From Rachycentron canadum (lineage: Eukaryota; Chordata; Actinopteri; Carangiformes; Rachycentridae), in NCBI GenBank assembly GCA_038496675.1, contig CM076653.1:15342182-15406181 (forward strand): a stretch of DNA of 64,000 bases, written 5' to 3'. The position numbers were made by a program, and so were the translations under genes. Each line of letters begins with the position of its first letter. The stretch's first letter is position 1. Below, in pieces: positions 46,767-60,415 of the stretch. Under the pieces are notes generated by a model that was given only the letters and a program-made list of their open reading frames with translations, ran no database searches and was not told the origin of the DNA.

Positions 46767-47925
46767 TTTTCCTGAACAGATAGTCAGAGTGTATAAAAGA
46801 ATGAGTGAAAGAGTGATGGAGAGTAGAAGCAGGAAAAGCAGAACGGAAAAAAGCAAGTGCTATACATCAGTTTAATGAGAGTGACGATGACAGAAATAAC
46901 TGGGGAGCTGCTTCTGCTCTCAAATCAATAGCAGGGCTCTTTATGGCACTCTAAATAATGCAATAACTGCACCCTGACACTTATTCCTATACGAATTATG
47001 TTACTGGCGCTGCCCTCACATCTTGTTCACAGAGTCATTTGGGGATTTCTCTATATGCATGTCAGTGCCATGTACTAAATCCATGCTCGTCAATTGAACT
47101 GGGGTTGCAGGGTGTAAGTTTTTTTTTTTCTTTCTTTCTTTCTTTTTTTTTTTTTTTTTTTTACTGAAGACTTTCTCCCATGTAAGGGTAAAATAATAAT
47201 AAGTACTTTTAGATTAAGATTAAGTAAGACTTTAAGACTTACATAAGTGGCCAGTGAATCAAAGGTCTGAAAATTGCAGCCATTAAACAAAATAGAATTT
47301 AACTGCTGAAGCATTTCAGAGGAAACACTGATTTATGACTGCGAGCAGAGCAGAGGTGTCAGAAAATGAGATCAGAAAAATACAGGATTGATCCCATTGA
47401 CTTTGGCTACAAGCAGCTGACAGCTAGGCCTCTGAAGGAGACACTCTGATTGGCTGTGACATCACCCACTGGAGCCAATAGGAGTGTCCCATGTAGAGAC
47501 GTGACTCTAGACGTCACTATCAAAGATGGAGGATGAGAACGGATGGATAAACATACAGAAGTAAAGCAGCAATGCTCCAGTCAGAGGCTCAGACTGATCC
47601 AGATCTGACCTGACTCCATTCACGAGTGTAGTGACAGGAGTAAACGCCTGGTGGGCCCCAGGGCACAACCCGTCCTCCTTTATTTTCACCTGTTCTCTAA
47701 GTAAAACCACTAAAACCCCAATCCGCCCCTGCTGAACACACCAACATGTCCAACTAACATCCACATCCACATCATCTTCACACAGCGTGGAAAATACCCT
47801 AGAGCTGGTCAATAGATGAAAGGAAACGTGACGTATGTGGCTGTGTGTGTTTGGCAAGTATTATTGGTAATAGAGAGGTAATAAAGAAGTGAACCAGTAT
47901 AGGGGTCTTTCTGTGTGGAGTCACG
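46767..47925. other. Non-coding stretch, no feature recognised
   Basis: It includes a C/T and poly-T tract at 47119-47162. The minus-strand ORF 47507-47857 shows no domain. Confidence 0.45.
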
Positions 47926-49400
47926 TTCTCCCTGTGTTCTCCAGCTTCCTCCCACAGTCCAAAGATATGCATGCTTAGGTTGATGGGTGACTCTAAATTG
48001 CCCGTAGGCGTGAGCGTGAGTGTGAATAGTTTCAGTGAGGCCCAGAAATATTTGGACAGTGACAGAATTTTCATGATTTGGGCTCTGCATGCCACCACAT
48101 TGGATCTGAAATGAAACAACTGAGATGCAACTGAAGTGCAGACTTTCAGGTTTAATTCAAGGGGTTGGACAAAAATATCCTATGAAACGTTTAGGAACTG
48201 CAACCATTTTTATACAAAGTCTCCTCATTTCAGCGGCTCAAAAATAATAGGACAAATTAACATGACCATAAATAAAATGGTCATTTTTAATACTTACCTT
48301 TCAAGCAATGACCGCCTGAAGTCCGGAACCCATGGACATCACCAAACACTGGGTTTCCTCCTTTGTGATGCTTTGCCAGGCCTTTACTGTGCCTATCTTT
48401 GTTCTGCCTTAAGTGTTGTCTTAAGCAAGTGAAATGTTGAGATCTGGTGATTGATTCGGCCATTGCAGAATATTCCACTTCTTTGCCTTAAAAAACTCCT
48501 GGGTTGCTTTCGCAGTGTGTTTTGGGTCATTGTCCATCTGTACTGTGAAGCGCTGAGCCGCAAGTTCATCCCTATGCACTTCAGAATTAATCCGGCTGCT
48601 TCTGTCTTCTGTCACATCATCAATAAACACTAGTGACCCAGTGCCATTGGAAGCCATGCAGTCCCATGCCATCACACTGCCTCCGCCATGTTTTACAGAA
48701 GATGTGGTGTGCTTTGGAGGGGTTTTCTTCACCCTGGAAGGGATCCTGCGCTCATCCACCACTGTTGTCTTCTGTGGACGTCCAGGCCTTTTTGAGCTCC
48801 TGAGCTCACCAGCGTGCTCTTTTTTTTCTCAGAATGTACCAAACTGCTGATTTGGCCTCTCCTAACATTTCCACTCTCTCTCTCTGATGGATTTCTTCTT
48901 TTATTGCAGCCTAAGGATGGTCTGTTTCACTTCCATTGAGAGATCCTTTGACCGCATGTTGTGGGTTCGCAGCAACAGCTTCCAAATACAGATGCCAGAC
49001 CTGGTCTCAGCTCCAGACCTTTTACCTGCTTAATTGATGGATTAACGAGGGAATAGCCTGAGCAGCCCGTGAAATTGCTTTTGAGTCAATTGTTTAATTA
49101 CTTACCCTTGAAAAAGAGGCGACTACATATTAAAGAGCTGTAATTCCCAAACCCTTCCTCCAATTTGGATGTGAATACCCTCAAATTAAAGCTGAGTCTG
49201 CATTTTAAGCCCATATAGATAATATAACTGCATCTTGAATATGTTTTGGTAAACAACTACAATAACAAAGCTTGTGTCAGTGTCCAAATATATATGGACC
49301 TAACTGTAACTGTATGTTGGCCCTGTGATAGACTGGTAACCTGTCCAGAGTCTACCCCGCCCTTGCCCAATGTAAGATGGGATGGATGGATGGTATAATA
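47926..49400 (+). mobile_element. SINE body split by a Tc1-like insertion
   Basis: The left part (47926-48028) reads 'cctcccacagtccaaagata' and 'ggtgactctaaattgcccgt'. The right part (49313-49400) resumes with 'tgttggccctgtgatagact' and 'aacctgtccagagtctaccc'. In intact fish copies these blocks are contiguous. The Tc1-like element between them therefore landed inside an existing SINE, which fixes the order of insertion. Confidence 0.75.
48029..49312 (-). mobile_element. Tc1-like DNA transposon, nearly complete, inactive
   Basis: The element is 1.28 kb, flanked by TA at 48027-48028 and 49313-49314. The inverted ends match over about 30 bp: left 'gaggcccagaaatatttgga' and right reverse complement 'taggtccatatatatttgga'. 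The left end is two bases shorter. On the minus strand the transposase remnant reads 'HGGGSVMAWDCMASNGTGSL' (GGGSVM is the motif after the first catalytic D). It continues with 'VQMDNDPKHTAKATQEFF' (second D) and 'WPNQSPDLN' (third region). The best ORF (48421-48762) covers only about a third of a normal 340-residue transposase. The rest is broken by frameshifts. It is a different Tc1 lineage from copies 1-3. Confidence 0.88.
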
Positions 49401-50134
49401 ATGGGCCACGCTGCCTTTTGACATACAATAAGCAATCAGGGGCAAAAGTTCTGCCCCCAGAGTAACAGAGAAATAGTTTCTGTAAAGACTTCCTCAAATG
49501 TCATTTGTAATTGCTTTAACAGCAAAAATATCCAAAGTACTTGCATGACTGGACACTGTTCAGAATACGTGGAGGAATGTGTTTGTTTGGTTTTTTTTCT
49601 GTGATTTGGGTGAACTCACCCTTAAAGCTCTAGCCTTTTCAAAGATGTCTTCTGTGAGATAGACAGATCACTTGAAAGAGGTGTTTTTAAATGCCAAACA
49701 AATGGAAAATAGTGTTTTGAGGTGAACATCTTTGATTTAACTCCAGCATGTACAAAAAAAACACAGACTATATCAGAACAGAGAATGACTGTTTATATTA
49801 AAAAATGTTGTTATATAAGAAAAACCTTCTTGAAACTCAGTCAGGCAAACTTGAAACTTTCTTCCCTCCACTTTCTAATATGAAAAGACCTTAAATCCTT
49901 TTCAGATGCTTTAGACTAATCACAAATACCAAGGATGTAAGTTCCACTGAGGATTGCAGGGACGTGTCCCGCTCTCTCTTCAAAATCCTCCTTTTGTTCT
50001 TCTCACTTTTCTAGTTTCATGTCACTTTCCACCACTAAAATCTCTCTAAGCAAGGTCCCAACTAAGAAGTTGATACATTCATCAGAGCTGCCTTCAGTTA
50101 TTTCTGTGCTCACAACAACCACAGACCTAAAAGT
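49401..50134. other. Non-coding stretch, no feature recognised
   Basis: It begins with a short 'gatggatgga' run and is otherwise unique AT-rich sequence. Confidence 0.45.
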
Positions 50135-50375
50135 GGACGTGGACTCTGGGTCTGTGAAGTGAAGCCAATGCTGAAGAGCCTTAAACCTTCATTCTCTCTA
50201 ATGACCATCAGGGGGCGACTCCACTGGTTGTTAAAGAAGTCAGATTGTATTGAATTCTGACAGAGCAGGTCAGCTCCACCCCTCACTCCTCCTCAGCTTC
50301 ACCTTCTCCTCCAAATATGGTTTCTACTGAGCAAAACAAAGATGTCTGACAACCAATGGGTGGCTTCAAAAGCAG
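50135..50375 (+). repeat. Dispersed repeat family B, internally deleted copy
   Basis: It contains 'aatgaccatcagggggcgac' and 'cacccctcactcctcctcag' in the same orientation as 42515. The region between 'gtattgaa' and 'ttctgacagagcaggtcag' has been deleted. Confidence 0.7.
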
Positions 50376-53300
50376 CAGTGGGTTATTTACTGACTTGCTT
50401 TAACCTGGGTGTCACATCTCAGGCTACATCAAAGGCGGCCTAACTTATTGGTGACAGTTGTTGGGGCTGTTTTAAGCTAACAGGGACAGAGCGAGGCTGT
50501 GATATAACAACTGTTGAGTTCATCACTTGGTGCACACTTCCCAAAAAAGTTTTATTTCCCCCTGCACAATCACTGGGAAAGAAGCAGCTACAAAAATGCC
50601 AAAGTTTTTTTGAGCATCACACACATTTTGCGAATAACTTAACGACATTTGAAAAGTCTAGCAGAGCTGTATGATTCAATGATTTTGCCCCATTCATGTG
50701 CAGGGAGCTAGCAGAAAGTCAGGTCTGAAGGGTTAGCGCATAAAATACACAAAGGTTCACAATGCATTTTCATTTTTTTTATATTTGTTTTACTAATGTC
50801 ATTGTTTTCGACGCAGTCTTTGACTGGCCAAGCTGCAAACCTCAGAAAAAGTTTGACTGATGAATGTAGGACTGTTGTGCTCTGTACGGGGAAAAATCAC
50901 AGACTTTTGTACAAGAACAAGTTGTGCTGAAGATTTGGACGACACTCAGACAATCATTAATATCAGAGATTAACAGAATATAAAGAGCTCTCCGGAGCAC
51001 TGGTGCTTTTTCATCAGGTTCAGAGTTTATTTTGCAATATCTATTAGAGACAGAAATCACAGGCTTCTGTGCATGGACTTAACTCAAGGTCTATTTACAG
51101 GGCCAGAGATTGAACTGGGTACATACCTGGCTTCACACAAGTATTAGAGGCTAAGAGGATAATGGAAGGACTCCTGGAAGTGCTCATCAATCCATAATGA
51201 AAGGAGCTATACCTGTTGCAGCACACTTAACATGCAGTGCACACTCTATAACGCACAAACAATGTTTGCCACAAATGAATTTACACCACAAGCTTTAGAC
51301 TGTTAAAATAGTTTCCATAAATGTGTTCAAGGTTAGAGAAAGATTAGAAACCTTTGCCATGGTAACAATCTTTGGGACTGTACCGGCAGCAATCATGCTG
51401 ATGACCTTTGTCATCGTGATCACGATAATACACTCAGTGTTGTGTTTTGTCTGCCCATCCATCAACCCCAACCTAATATGGTCATATTGTCACTTCCTCC
51501 TTTTCTCCGGCCTTAAATCGTGGCCATCCAACAATAAAAGGTAACCATGCTTTGTAATGAGCTGCTTGCACATAACAGTCAATGGGCTCGTTTTTTTAAA
51601 TGAAGGCAGGCTCTCGACTGTTGGTGGGAAACAGGAAATGAACAGCTTTCATGTTAAATTGTCACACTTAGCTGACTAAACCAGCTATTACAACTGATGT
51701 CAACACTATATCTGTACTTTAAAAGGTTCCTGAGGTTATGTTACATATAAATATATACACAGCAATGCGGTATCTAGTAAGCGTATCGATGTCTATGGGA
51801 ACTTTCAGCATTGCTGCTGTCCAATACTTAATGTCATTTTCTTCTTGTATGGCAGTGGGTTGCTTTGTGGACATGATTTGTAGCAGCAGCAATAACGTGA
51901 ATATATGGTCTTCAATTACAGTCAGAACCATCACTCTCTGAATTGGTCTTTGGGGAGGAGTTTCACAGGGTGATCTAAGACCACTTTTGGACTGACAACC
52001 AAAGATAATTAAGAAAGCTGCTGTGTACTGAGGCTGCTCTGGAGGCTTGTGGTGACCCAACCTTGAACTAAAACACTTTACTTTGTCAACGCCTGTTTTG
52101 TACTGATTTTTGTGCTTCCCAAAGGAAGATTCCTCATGATTTCAGTCCAAATTTCTACCTGTTCAAACAAAATGCCACCATACAATAATCAGATTGTCAG
52201 GAAGTTTATGAAGCACATATAAGGGAATCAACCCTGTGGTCTTTACTCCAGTGCCTCTCGACCTTTTTATCCCCAACACCAGATCTGTGAATAACAACTG
52301 TTGATGTTGTTCATCCTAACAACTCGTGTGTTATGGGCTGTAGTATGATATTACAGCTTCCTGTGGCCATAAACAATGCTTCAGAGCTTAGTCTTGTTAA
52401 ACATTAATGTATTATCATCAAATTAATTATGCTCTCTTTGTATGATTACTGGAAGCCCAAGGCTAGTGTTATGTCATGTTGATGGAAGTTTGGTGCTTGT
52501 GTTCCTCCAAAGACCACGAGTCCAATAAAATCTCTTGTCCAATAATACCTCCCTTTACTGCCTAAAAATGAGACCAGTGAAGTGCTATTCATCACGCAGA
52601 CTAATTGGTGAAACAAAAAAAAAACTCTTTTCCGCCCAAGTGTGACTTACAGGAAGTAGATTCCTGCCTTTGTTGGTGTTGCTGGACCCAGCTTGATGAC
52701 TGCTAACATTAGCATGCTACCATGTGGATTTTGCACCCCCTTACCTCTGCTGGTGTCCAATGTCCCTCTGTCCTACCCAGGTGGACCCCTCTGTCTAACC
52801 CTGACTGAGGAAGGACCCCTTAAATCATAGACCACAACCATTTCATAGCTTAGTTTCTGTTCAATAGCTTTGGGTTCGTTGGGTTCAGGTCAATGGGAAG
52901 AGTCCAGATCCTAATGAGTCTTTGTGGATTGGCCTGGTGGCTTCCCTTTTTTGTTTCTTTTGGCTGGATCATCAGACTTTTCTTTGTCTGTGTTGTATAA
53001 TTATGGTCATTCACTTGTGTTTAAATAAATAGTTTCTTTTTTTTTTTTTGGCTGCAACTGTCAGGCTCTGTTGGTTTTGGATTAAAACGTTCAGCGCGTC
53101 ATAACAGTGGATATAAAGTTAAGAGTTCATCAAATGTATGCCAGTTCATCTTGAGGGGACTGAGCAAATTTACTTCATACTTCAATCAGTGAGAACAATG
53201 CGGCAGATTTGAGTGTGCTGTGCATACTATTTCCCCATAATGCAATGCACAAAAGCAATGGAGGAGCTACTCACAGCTCGAAAAATTTAATCAACTGTTT

Positions 53301-56300
53301 CTGGTAAAAACAAAAAAAAAAAAACAATACATTTTCAAAAAGTAAGGGAAGGAAAATGTTGTAATGTCTCTTTGTGAAGTTTAATCAGCAGCAGCTTCCT
53401 ACAGCTGCAGTTTGACTGGCATCCAACATCACAACAATTCCTTGTTGAAATATGTTATATGTAAAGCCAGTTGTATGTAATACAGGACAAGTTTTCAACC
53501 TCAACATTTCTCTCCCTTGAAGGTTTTATTTTTAAACCTTGACTATGTCAATGTAAACAATTTAGTGAAATTCATTGTTAATGATTCTTGAAGACAAAGC
53601 AATGTCACCCTGCTGGCTGAGGTGTCTGATGGGATGTTTTGAAAGGCGGTGACATACAACTCATTGTAAACATGTTGATTCTTATCATTAAGTTACCAGC
53701 AAAGTATTTAATTAAACTGTCAGTAGCATCTCTGTCAGCTCTCGCTGTGGACACTCTGTAAGAGCTCTGTCTTCTGTCACCTGATAGCATCTCTGGACTG
53801 CAGCTGCAGTTAGACACAGACCTCTGGGGATTTTCGGGTGGATGCACAGGGTGGGTAGGTGCTCCATATCTCAGAGCAGGTAGCAACAAGGGGGGGGCAA
53901 GAGCAACTTGCTCAAAAACTGGCATCTCTGTGTGTCACGTCCGGTCGTGTTGTGGTCAATCTAGAAGCCACAAAGATGTCACAGCAGAAAAGAAAAGGCT
54001 GTGTCCATTTCCCCTCTAAAACCTCCATTTGTCATTTCTCTCCAGAGTTGAGTTGGTTTACAGTGAACACATCCCCAAACACACCACTTCACAGGAATAA
54101 ACTGCTTAAATTCTGATGCCGTATCATAACAGCCTGTTGTCGCTTGAGCAGCTATCGTACAAGTGAGAGCGAATGCTTAAATTGCCATTGTAATTCACTC
54201 TGCGGAGTGGTAATACAATGTGGGCTGATGTAGTTTTTCTAAGGGATATTGAAGGATTTATGCTGTCCTGGAGGTGCAGTGTGTGTGTGTGTGTGTGTGT
54301 GTTTGTTTGTGGACCAAAATGTGTCAGAACTTGAGCAAAAGTTGTGTATTTTCTTTATTTATTTTTTTGCTGTTTTCATACTGAATTTTAATGGAGGATA
54401 TAAGCCATATTTCAAGCACCTTTTCCCCACTGATAAATATTAAAGAATTAATGCAGTGGATACATGTTATATTTAGCCTCCAAAGCTGCTTTAGTCACTA
54501 TGAAACACAGCAGACACGCTCACACTGAAAGAGGCTTATTCAAATGATGGAAAAAACTAAGTTGACAACACGGAGCGGCAATCCAAGAGTACTGCAATGA
54601 TATGACGAAAATAAATTTTGAAAGAGAAATCGATATTCAGGCAATGGGAAAAGAATCATTTCAAACAAGACTAGAAAAACAACCATCATATTTGGCTTTC
54701 TTCTCACTTTTATTGCCTGAACAAGCATGGTATGCTTGAAGACATGGTTTTGATGGATGTGTAACAATCCAGCACTGGACAAGTATTTGTATGTATTAAC
54801 CAAATGAGGTACTTGCATGCTGCAGACTGTTTGAATCTCTGTCCCTCTAAAACAGAGATCTGAGCCAGTGGGGGGGGGGGGGGGATTGTGAGTTGCTGCC
54901 ACAGTTAGTGGAGTTCTTTTTGGGCCTAGTATCGTTAATCCATGTCTATGAACAAGTGTGACAATAAGCTCTGTGTCTGAACAGCAATCCTCTTAGGCAA
55001 AGCTTTGTGGGTAAACTCGCCTCATGCAAATTCTAAACCCCATTAGCTTTGAGGGACTAGTCAGCTGCATTGAGATTAATGGCCAAGTGACTACTTGATT
55101 TAATAGGGTTATTTCACATCTTCCGGGGGAAAAATAAACAACAAAGTTAATGCAAGACATTTGTCACTGACGTCCTCAATCTCTCTTCTCTAAGTGGGAG
55201 AAGTTTCTTGTGTGTTCAGATGTGTTACTTATTCAGCCTAGCATTGGTGAAACAGGGTGGAGGGTTTGTGGAAGTTAAATGTGTGTATGCTTGGTCTTGA
55301 AGTAAAAAAAAAAAATCTTAAATAAGTTTCAGTTGTTTGGCCTCTTAAAAACCCAAGGTGGAAGGTTTTTGTGCATTGTGGTAAATTACAGCATGGTCAT
55401 ATCTGAAAGTGTATTAGAGATAAATGCAGCAAGGAGAAAGTGCTATGCAATTTTTCATTACAGGGTGAAAAATGAAAATCCTTATTTATCTTTTTCCATG
55501 CCGTCAGCTTACTCCAAACTTTGCTGCAGGGGATTACTGGATGGGTGGGTAAGACTCTGTCACCGCAAAGTGGGAGACAACACAGTGTGACAACGGTGAT
55601 CTGAGAGCGCTACCGACTCCTCCAACTTACAGCTGAGGAGGAATGATTAGCCCAAAGTTGAGCATGAGCATTTAAATACTTCCTTGTGACCTTTAATCCC
55701 CCAATCAAATCAAAATTCCACCCTTCCCTCTACTGCAGAACACAAGCAAACACTCCAAACCCTGCGTGCCTGCTCAGCTCCCAGCATGCACTGCAAACAG
55801 CTTTCTGGGAGATCTGAGATTACCCAAAGCTGCCTGATTACCTAAACAGGTGAAGTGAGTGTCATCCTCCAATGGAAGGCTTAATGCAGGATCACTTCAT
55901 GTGAGAAGTGCCATGGGACTGGGACAGCTTAGAGTGACATTGAAGGGCTTCAGTTGCCTGAAACAGCGCTTTTCACTGCTAGTGCACTGAGTGACTTGGC
56001 AAAAAATAAAGATGGCAGAAGTCACCGTAGTCAACAACAATGCAACCATGCAAAACAATACACATCATATGAGAAAAATACCTTACTCTTGAAACTTATT
56101 GTTCATTAAACTTGTGAAATCAAGCAACAACCTCTGGGTTTAAACATTAAGTCAACAAGAGCTAAACCCTGCAGTTCCTCTACAAACCATTAGAGTCTGG
56201 CTCCAACAATGAGTCAGTCCATTGAGACTCACATGTTAAAATGTCCAACAGCAGAAATAAACATGTTTACAGCCTGGAAAAAAAATGTTTTGGTCTCTAT

Positions 56301-59300
56301 TAGGTCTCTAATTTACTCCTTCATGATGACTGTATGGGGGGGCGAACTTTCATATGACTCACCTGTTTATGTATCGGCTGTTTGGCCACTTTGAATGGCA
56401 GGTGAGCCCATGTTTGCCACAAACCAGCATCCACAAAAGTGAGTTTGCCTGTTTTTGGATTAGTCAGGAGTTAGAGGCTGAGTCAGGAACTGCCAGGATG
56501 ACAACAGTGGAGCAGCTCACTAAGACAACATCCATCTTTGTTTACAGTGTACGGTGCAACTGAACCAAGCTTAAGATTGAGTTCAGCCTCCTTTTCCTGG
56601 GCCATGAAGAGTCCAACAGGTGGATTATGGCCCAGCCTATCCCAGAATTCACTGTGGTGCTGAGGATTACACTTAAATGCAACTATTGGGACTTGTCAAG
56701 GTTGCTCTGTGATAAAACAGTAAGGGAAGACACAGCTGTTAACGCTTCCATAGGCTACAGTCTCATTTTGCTTCTGCCTTCGTGGTCTATGACAGCTATG
56801 GAGGGCCACACCTTTGTAGACTGCATCCCCCAAAGGATAAAGGCCATGAACTGGAGCACAGCTGTGCGCCTTGGAATATTTGTCTTTAATGCAGGACTTT
56901 GTAGGAGTTTTTTAATCTTCACCTCTGATGTGGGAGAAAGAAATGTCACTGCTTCCTGTTAATGTCAAGAAGAGAGAATAGTGATGCTATTTGATACACA
57001 AAATTACTAAAACGATCTGTTTAGTGGAGACAGTGTTCCACAGTATTCTCTCTTTCTCTCTCATATCATTACAGAGCTTACCTCTCTCCCTCCCCCCTTC
57101 TTTTACAGACACGTTTCCCCTTGCTGTCCCTCGCTCACCCCTTCACTCTCAAACATAACTTTTTGGTCACATTTTGTCTCCAGGATTCTCTGCTTTCCCC
57201 TGCAGATGCCCCTCAGACTCAGGCTACCGGCTCCACCGTGGCTAACGTTATTTAGCTCCTTTATTAAGTTCAATTTCCTCTCCCTGGCATTAGTTGATTT
57301 GGACTTCTAGATTCATAGAAATATGATGCATGTATAAAAGTAAAGTTGTGTGCTTCTCACTGAAAAGCTGCTTATCCTTTTTTTTTTTTTTTTTTTTTAT
57401 TAGTGACGGTTACAAAAATAACTCCAAGGTTAGCGCTGTCGCTGGATTTACCTGCACTTTACTACTGACACATTAGTTCAGAATGGCATATGTCCTGAGC
57501 TCCAAAGAATGAAAAAGGGAAACTCATTTTTATGTTTTTTCATGTTCAAATGTTGTCCACCGCTATAAGCCATTTGTTTCAGCTGAGTCTCACTTTGATT
57601 AAGTTAAGATAATCATGCTACCTGTCCAGCTTAGATTAAAACCTATTCATTTCCCTTTAACTGGCAAAGCCCTTTTCTTCAAAAATCAAAGCAGCTCTCA
57701 GATAACAGAATCTGGCAAAGACAAACAAATAGAAAATGAGATAAGGCATTATCAATACAAAAACAAGCAAAACAGCACACAGAGACACAGAGACACGATG
57801 GCTGAGATGGGACATGTGGGTTGTGGGTGGGTAAAATGATGACAGTCAGTGATTACAGTTTAGTTCTTCAATCTGTGGCTGTTTATATGTGTGTTTCAAA
57901 TAACAAAGAGGGGTAATGGCTTTGATATGTCATGCTGTTTCAACCACATGTTTCCCTAGAACTACAGAGGGACAATCTTTGACCATACTGTTTTTAATAC
58001 TGCAGGGTTGAGCTCTTGCTGAGTATTATCTTGGGAATAGATTGAAAACCGAAGAGAAGAAGACATTATTTTTCAGTCGGTGGCCATCCACCGTCACAAA
58101 TCTTACACTCATAAGACATACAAGTACACATGTATGTTTTAGTGGTCATGTATGTATCACTGGTCAGGTATGTTTTACTGCTCACACTTTTTAGTTTTAT
58201 TGTGACACTAAGCTTCGCTGCAAACTATAACTTGACAAAGTTCTACTGCTATATTAAAGGAATGGTGTGTTTTTTACACCATTGATTTGGTGTAATTGCA
58301 CTAGAGAGTGGAATCAAGTTCAGTGCAGTACCTCAGCATACGGAGCTGCATCATCAACAAAGAAAATATTTTCATTTAGAAAGTAGACCATTATTGAAGT
58401 GAATGGAAAGTGAAGCCACAATAGAAATCTGCCCCTCTCACCTGAACAAATGATCACTGGTGGGCTACAATTAGATATTCCTGGCTAGGATGTTTAGCAC
58501 TGATAACACTAAAGCTTCCCTCATCCTCAATTTCTGATGACGGTTTGGAAATATAAGACGTAATGATAAGAAATAACATAAGCTAAATGTTACTCTGTCA
58601 AAAAAATGTATTTTAAAAAAAGATTAATAAATCAATTAATCACAATCATTACCATTAAAGCTCAACTGTGATCGACAAGTGAACTGGGCACTGTTCTTTA
58701 AAAATGAACAGTTGCTAATACACAGCATTACAGCCTTAAGAAGCCTTTTTTTTTTTTTTTTTTTTTCAAACAAGGACCTGATTATTTAACAGTATATGCA
58801 GCTAAAATCACAGCGCAGACTTTCCCTTTTAACACATGTTTTCATTCAAGATGTTGTGGTGATAAAATCTGAATTTTAGCATTTTAGAATTTTAAGTGTT
58901 AACATGTAGTCTTGATGGAATTAAGTCATTCAATTCAGTCACAGAAACAGAAACACGTTTGACAGTCTTGATCCGACAGCAGTTCAACAAGCTGATCATA
59001 TTGTTTCTATGACCCCATTGGGGAAACTGTTCAATTTTAATAGGAACAATATGAAACCTTGAATCAACCAATAAAGATTAACACAAAGATTAAGTCTCAG
59101 AGTGAATGAAATTTGAAGGTTATCTAATACTAGTCAGTAATAAAGAGTAAATGATATACAGTAAATCAACCAATCAAAGCTACCGTAGCTTGTGACTTGT
59201 GCCTTTGTAGCCATGATTTACTTCACATTGCATTGCATGTTGTGTGGGAGGGGTTTGTGTTTTTTGACACCCTCCAATGTGATTGATTGAAGACGTACCT

Positions 59301-59984
59301 TTAGTAATAAAGCTTTGAATCTTGTGAAGACCCCTGGTTATTCACTGCACACAGACACTGTTGGCTCGGTCCTCCACAACATTACAGAGATGCCATTCAT
59401 CCAGCTGCTGACTGGCAATCAATGGCAGTGCAATGGAGCCACTTTTGGCTGTGATTGATACGACCTATTAACTTCCTGCATCTGGACACTGTGTTTTGGA
59501 AAGGGGGACAGACAGCACCAACCAATTTGTCCATATTGATCTGGACGAGACTGAAAACTCTAAATCTCTCACTACTCTGGATAAAGCACTGTAACTCATC
59601 AGTCAGATACACACAGCCATCAGCCAAGGCTTTGAAATCGGTGTCATTCAGTGTTGGACTATTTGATGTAGCTTATTGTAAGTAAACACACTTTCATATA
59701 CAACTAATTTACATCTGCAAAGGCATTTCAAGGAAACTTAATTTAATCATTACCTAAGGGCCTTGTGCAAGATCCACTCATACAAACTCATACAAATTTT
59801 TTCTTCAGTGTCACATGCTACAGATTTAAGAGAATACTTGTTGTGTGTTTCCGACCACTGTGCAGATAGTTATTGTCCAGAGGGGGCAAAACATGTTTGA
59901 CTCAAGGATGGTATTGCTTTAATCTGAATAAATGTTTATCTTAAAAACAATGCGTAACACTAATCACTTAAAGGTAGAGTCGAC
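50376..59984. other. Long non-coding stretch, no gene recognised
   Basis: About 9.6 kb without a supportable exon or repeat family. It holds a TG tract (54279-54301), a 15-base poly-G (54870-54884) and several poly-T/A runs. The 111-codon ORF at 56627-56962 has no recognisable domain and no splice or promoter context. Confidence 0.5.
54279..54301. repeat. (TG)n microsatellite
   Basis: A pure GT tract of about 11 units. Confidence 0.95.
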
Positions 59985-60415
59985 AAATCTTTATAACCTC
60001 TAAAAACCTTTTGGCCAAATTCTGTAAATTGTCAACCCACTGTGACGTCACCCATTGGTTTGTTAGCTGCTGTTTTGAAGCCGCCAGTTTGTAATTTGTC
60101 CGTCCTCTATCTTGTTTTTTTTTAAACCAGTAGAAACCATATTTAGAGGAGAAGGTGGAGCTGAGGAGGAGTGAGGGGTGGATCTGACCTGCTCTGTACT
60201 CTATCCTGATTGGGTGGTACAGTCTGTCAATCATACAGTAGCCACACCCTAATTCATCCCCTGCTTTATGGTCTATTTTCCTCTAAATGGACCCTCATTT
60301 TAAAAATGAACATCATGTTGCATTGAAGACTTGAAACTAGAGACTGAGACCATAAACTCATTAGGAAAACGTTTATCGTTTATATACAGTCCGTGGCCAT
60401 AGTCCACAGACTGTA
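59985..60415 (-). mobile_element. Dispersed repeat family B, long copy with terminal hairpin
   Basis: The copy runs from 'gtcaacccactgtgacgtca' through 'gctgaggaggagtgaggggt' and 'gattgggtggtacagtctg' to 'cattaggaaaacgtttat'. It retains the middle region missing from 42515. The end at 60385-60415 is a 12-bp hairpin, tacagtccgtgg against ccacagactgta, with one mismatch. Confidence 0.75.

Noticed and set aside
56627..56962. 111-codon ORF as a gene
   Set aside because: No domain or transcript context was seen, and an ORF of this length is expected by chance in a long non-coding stretch.
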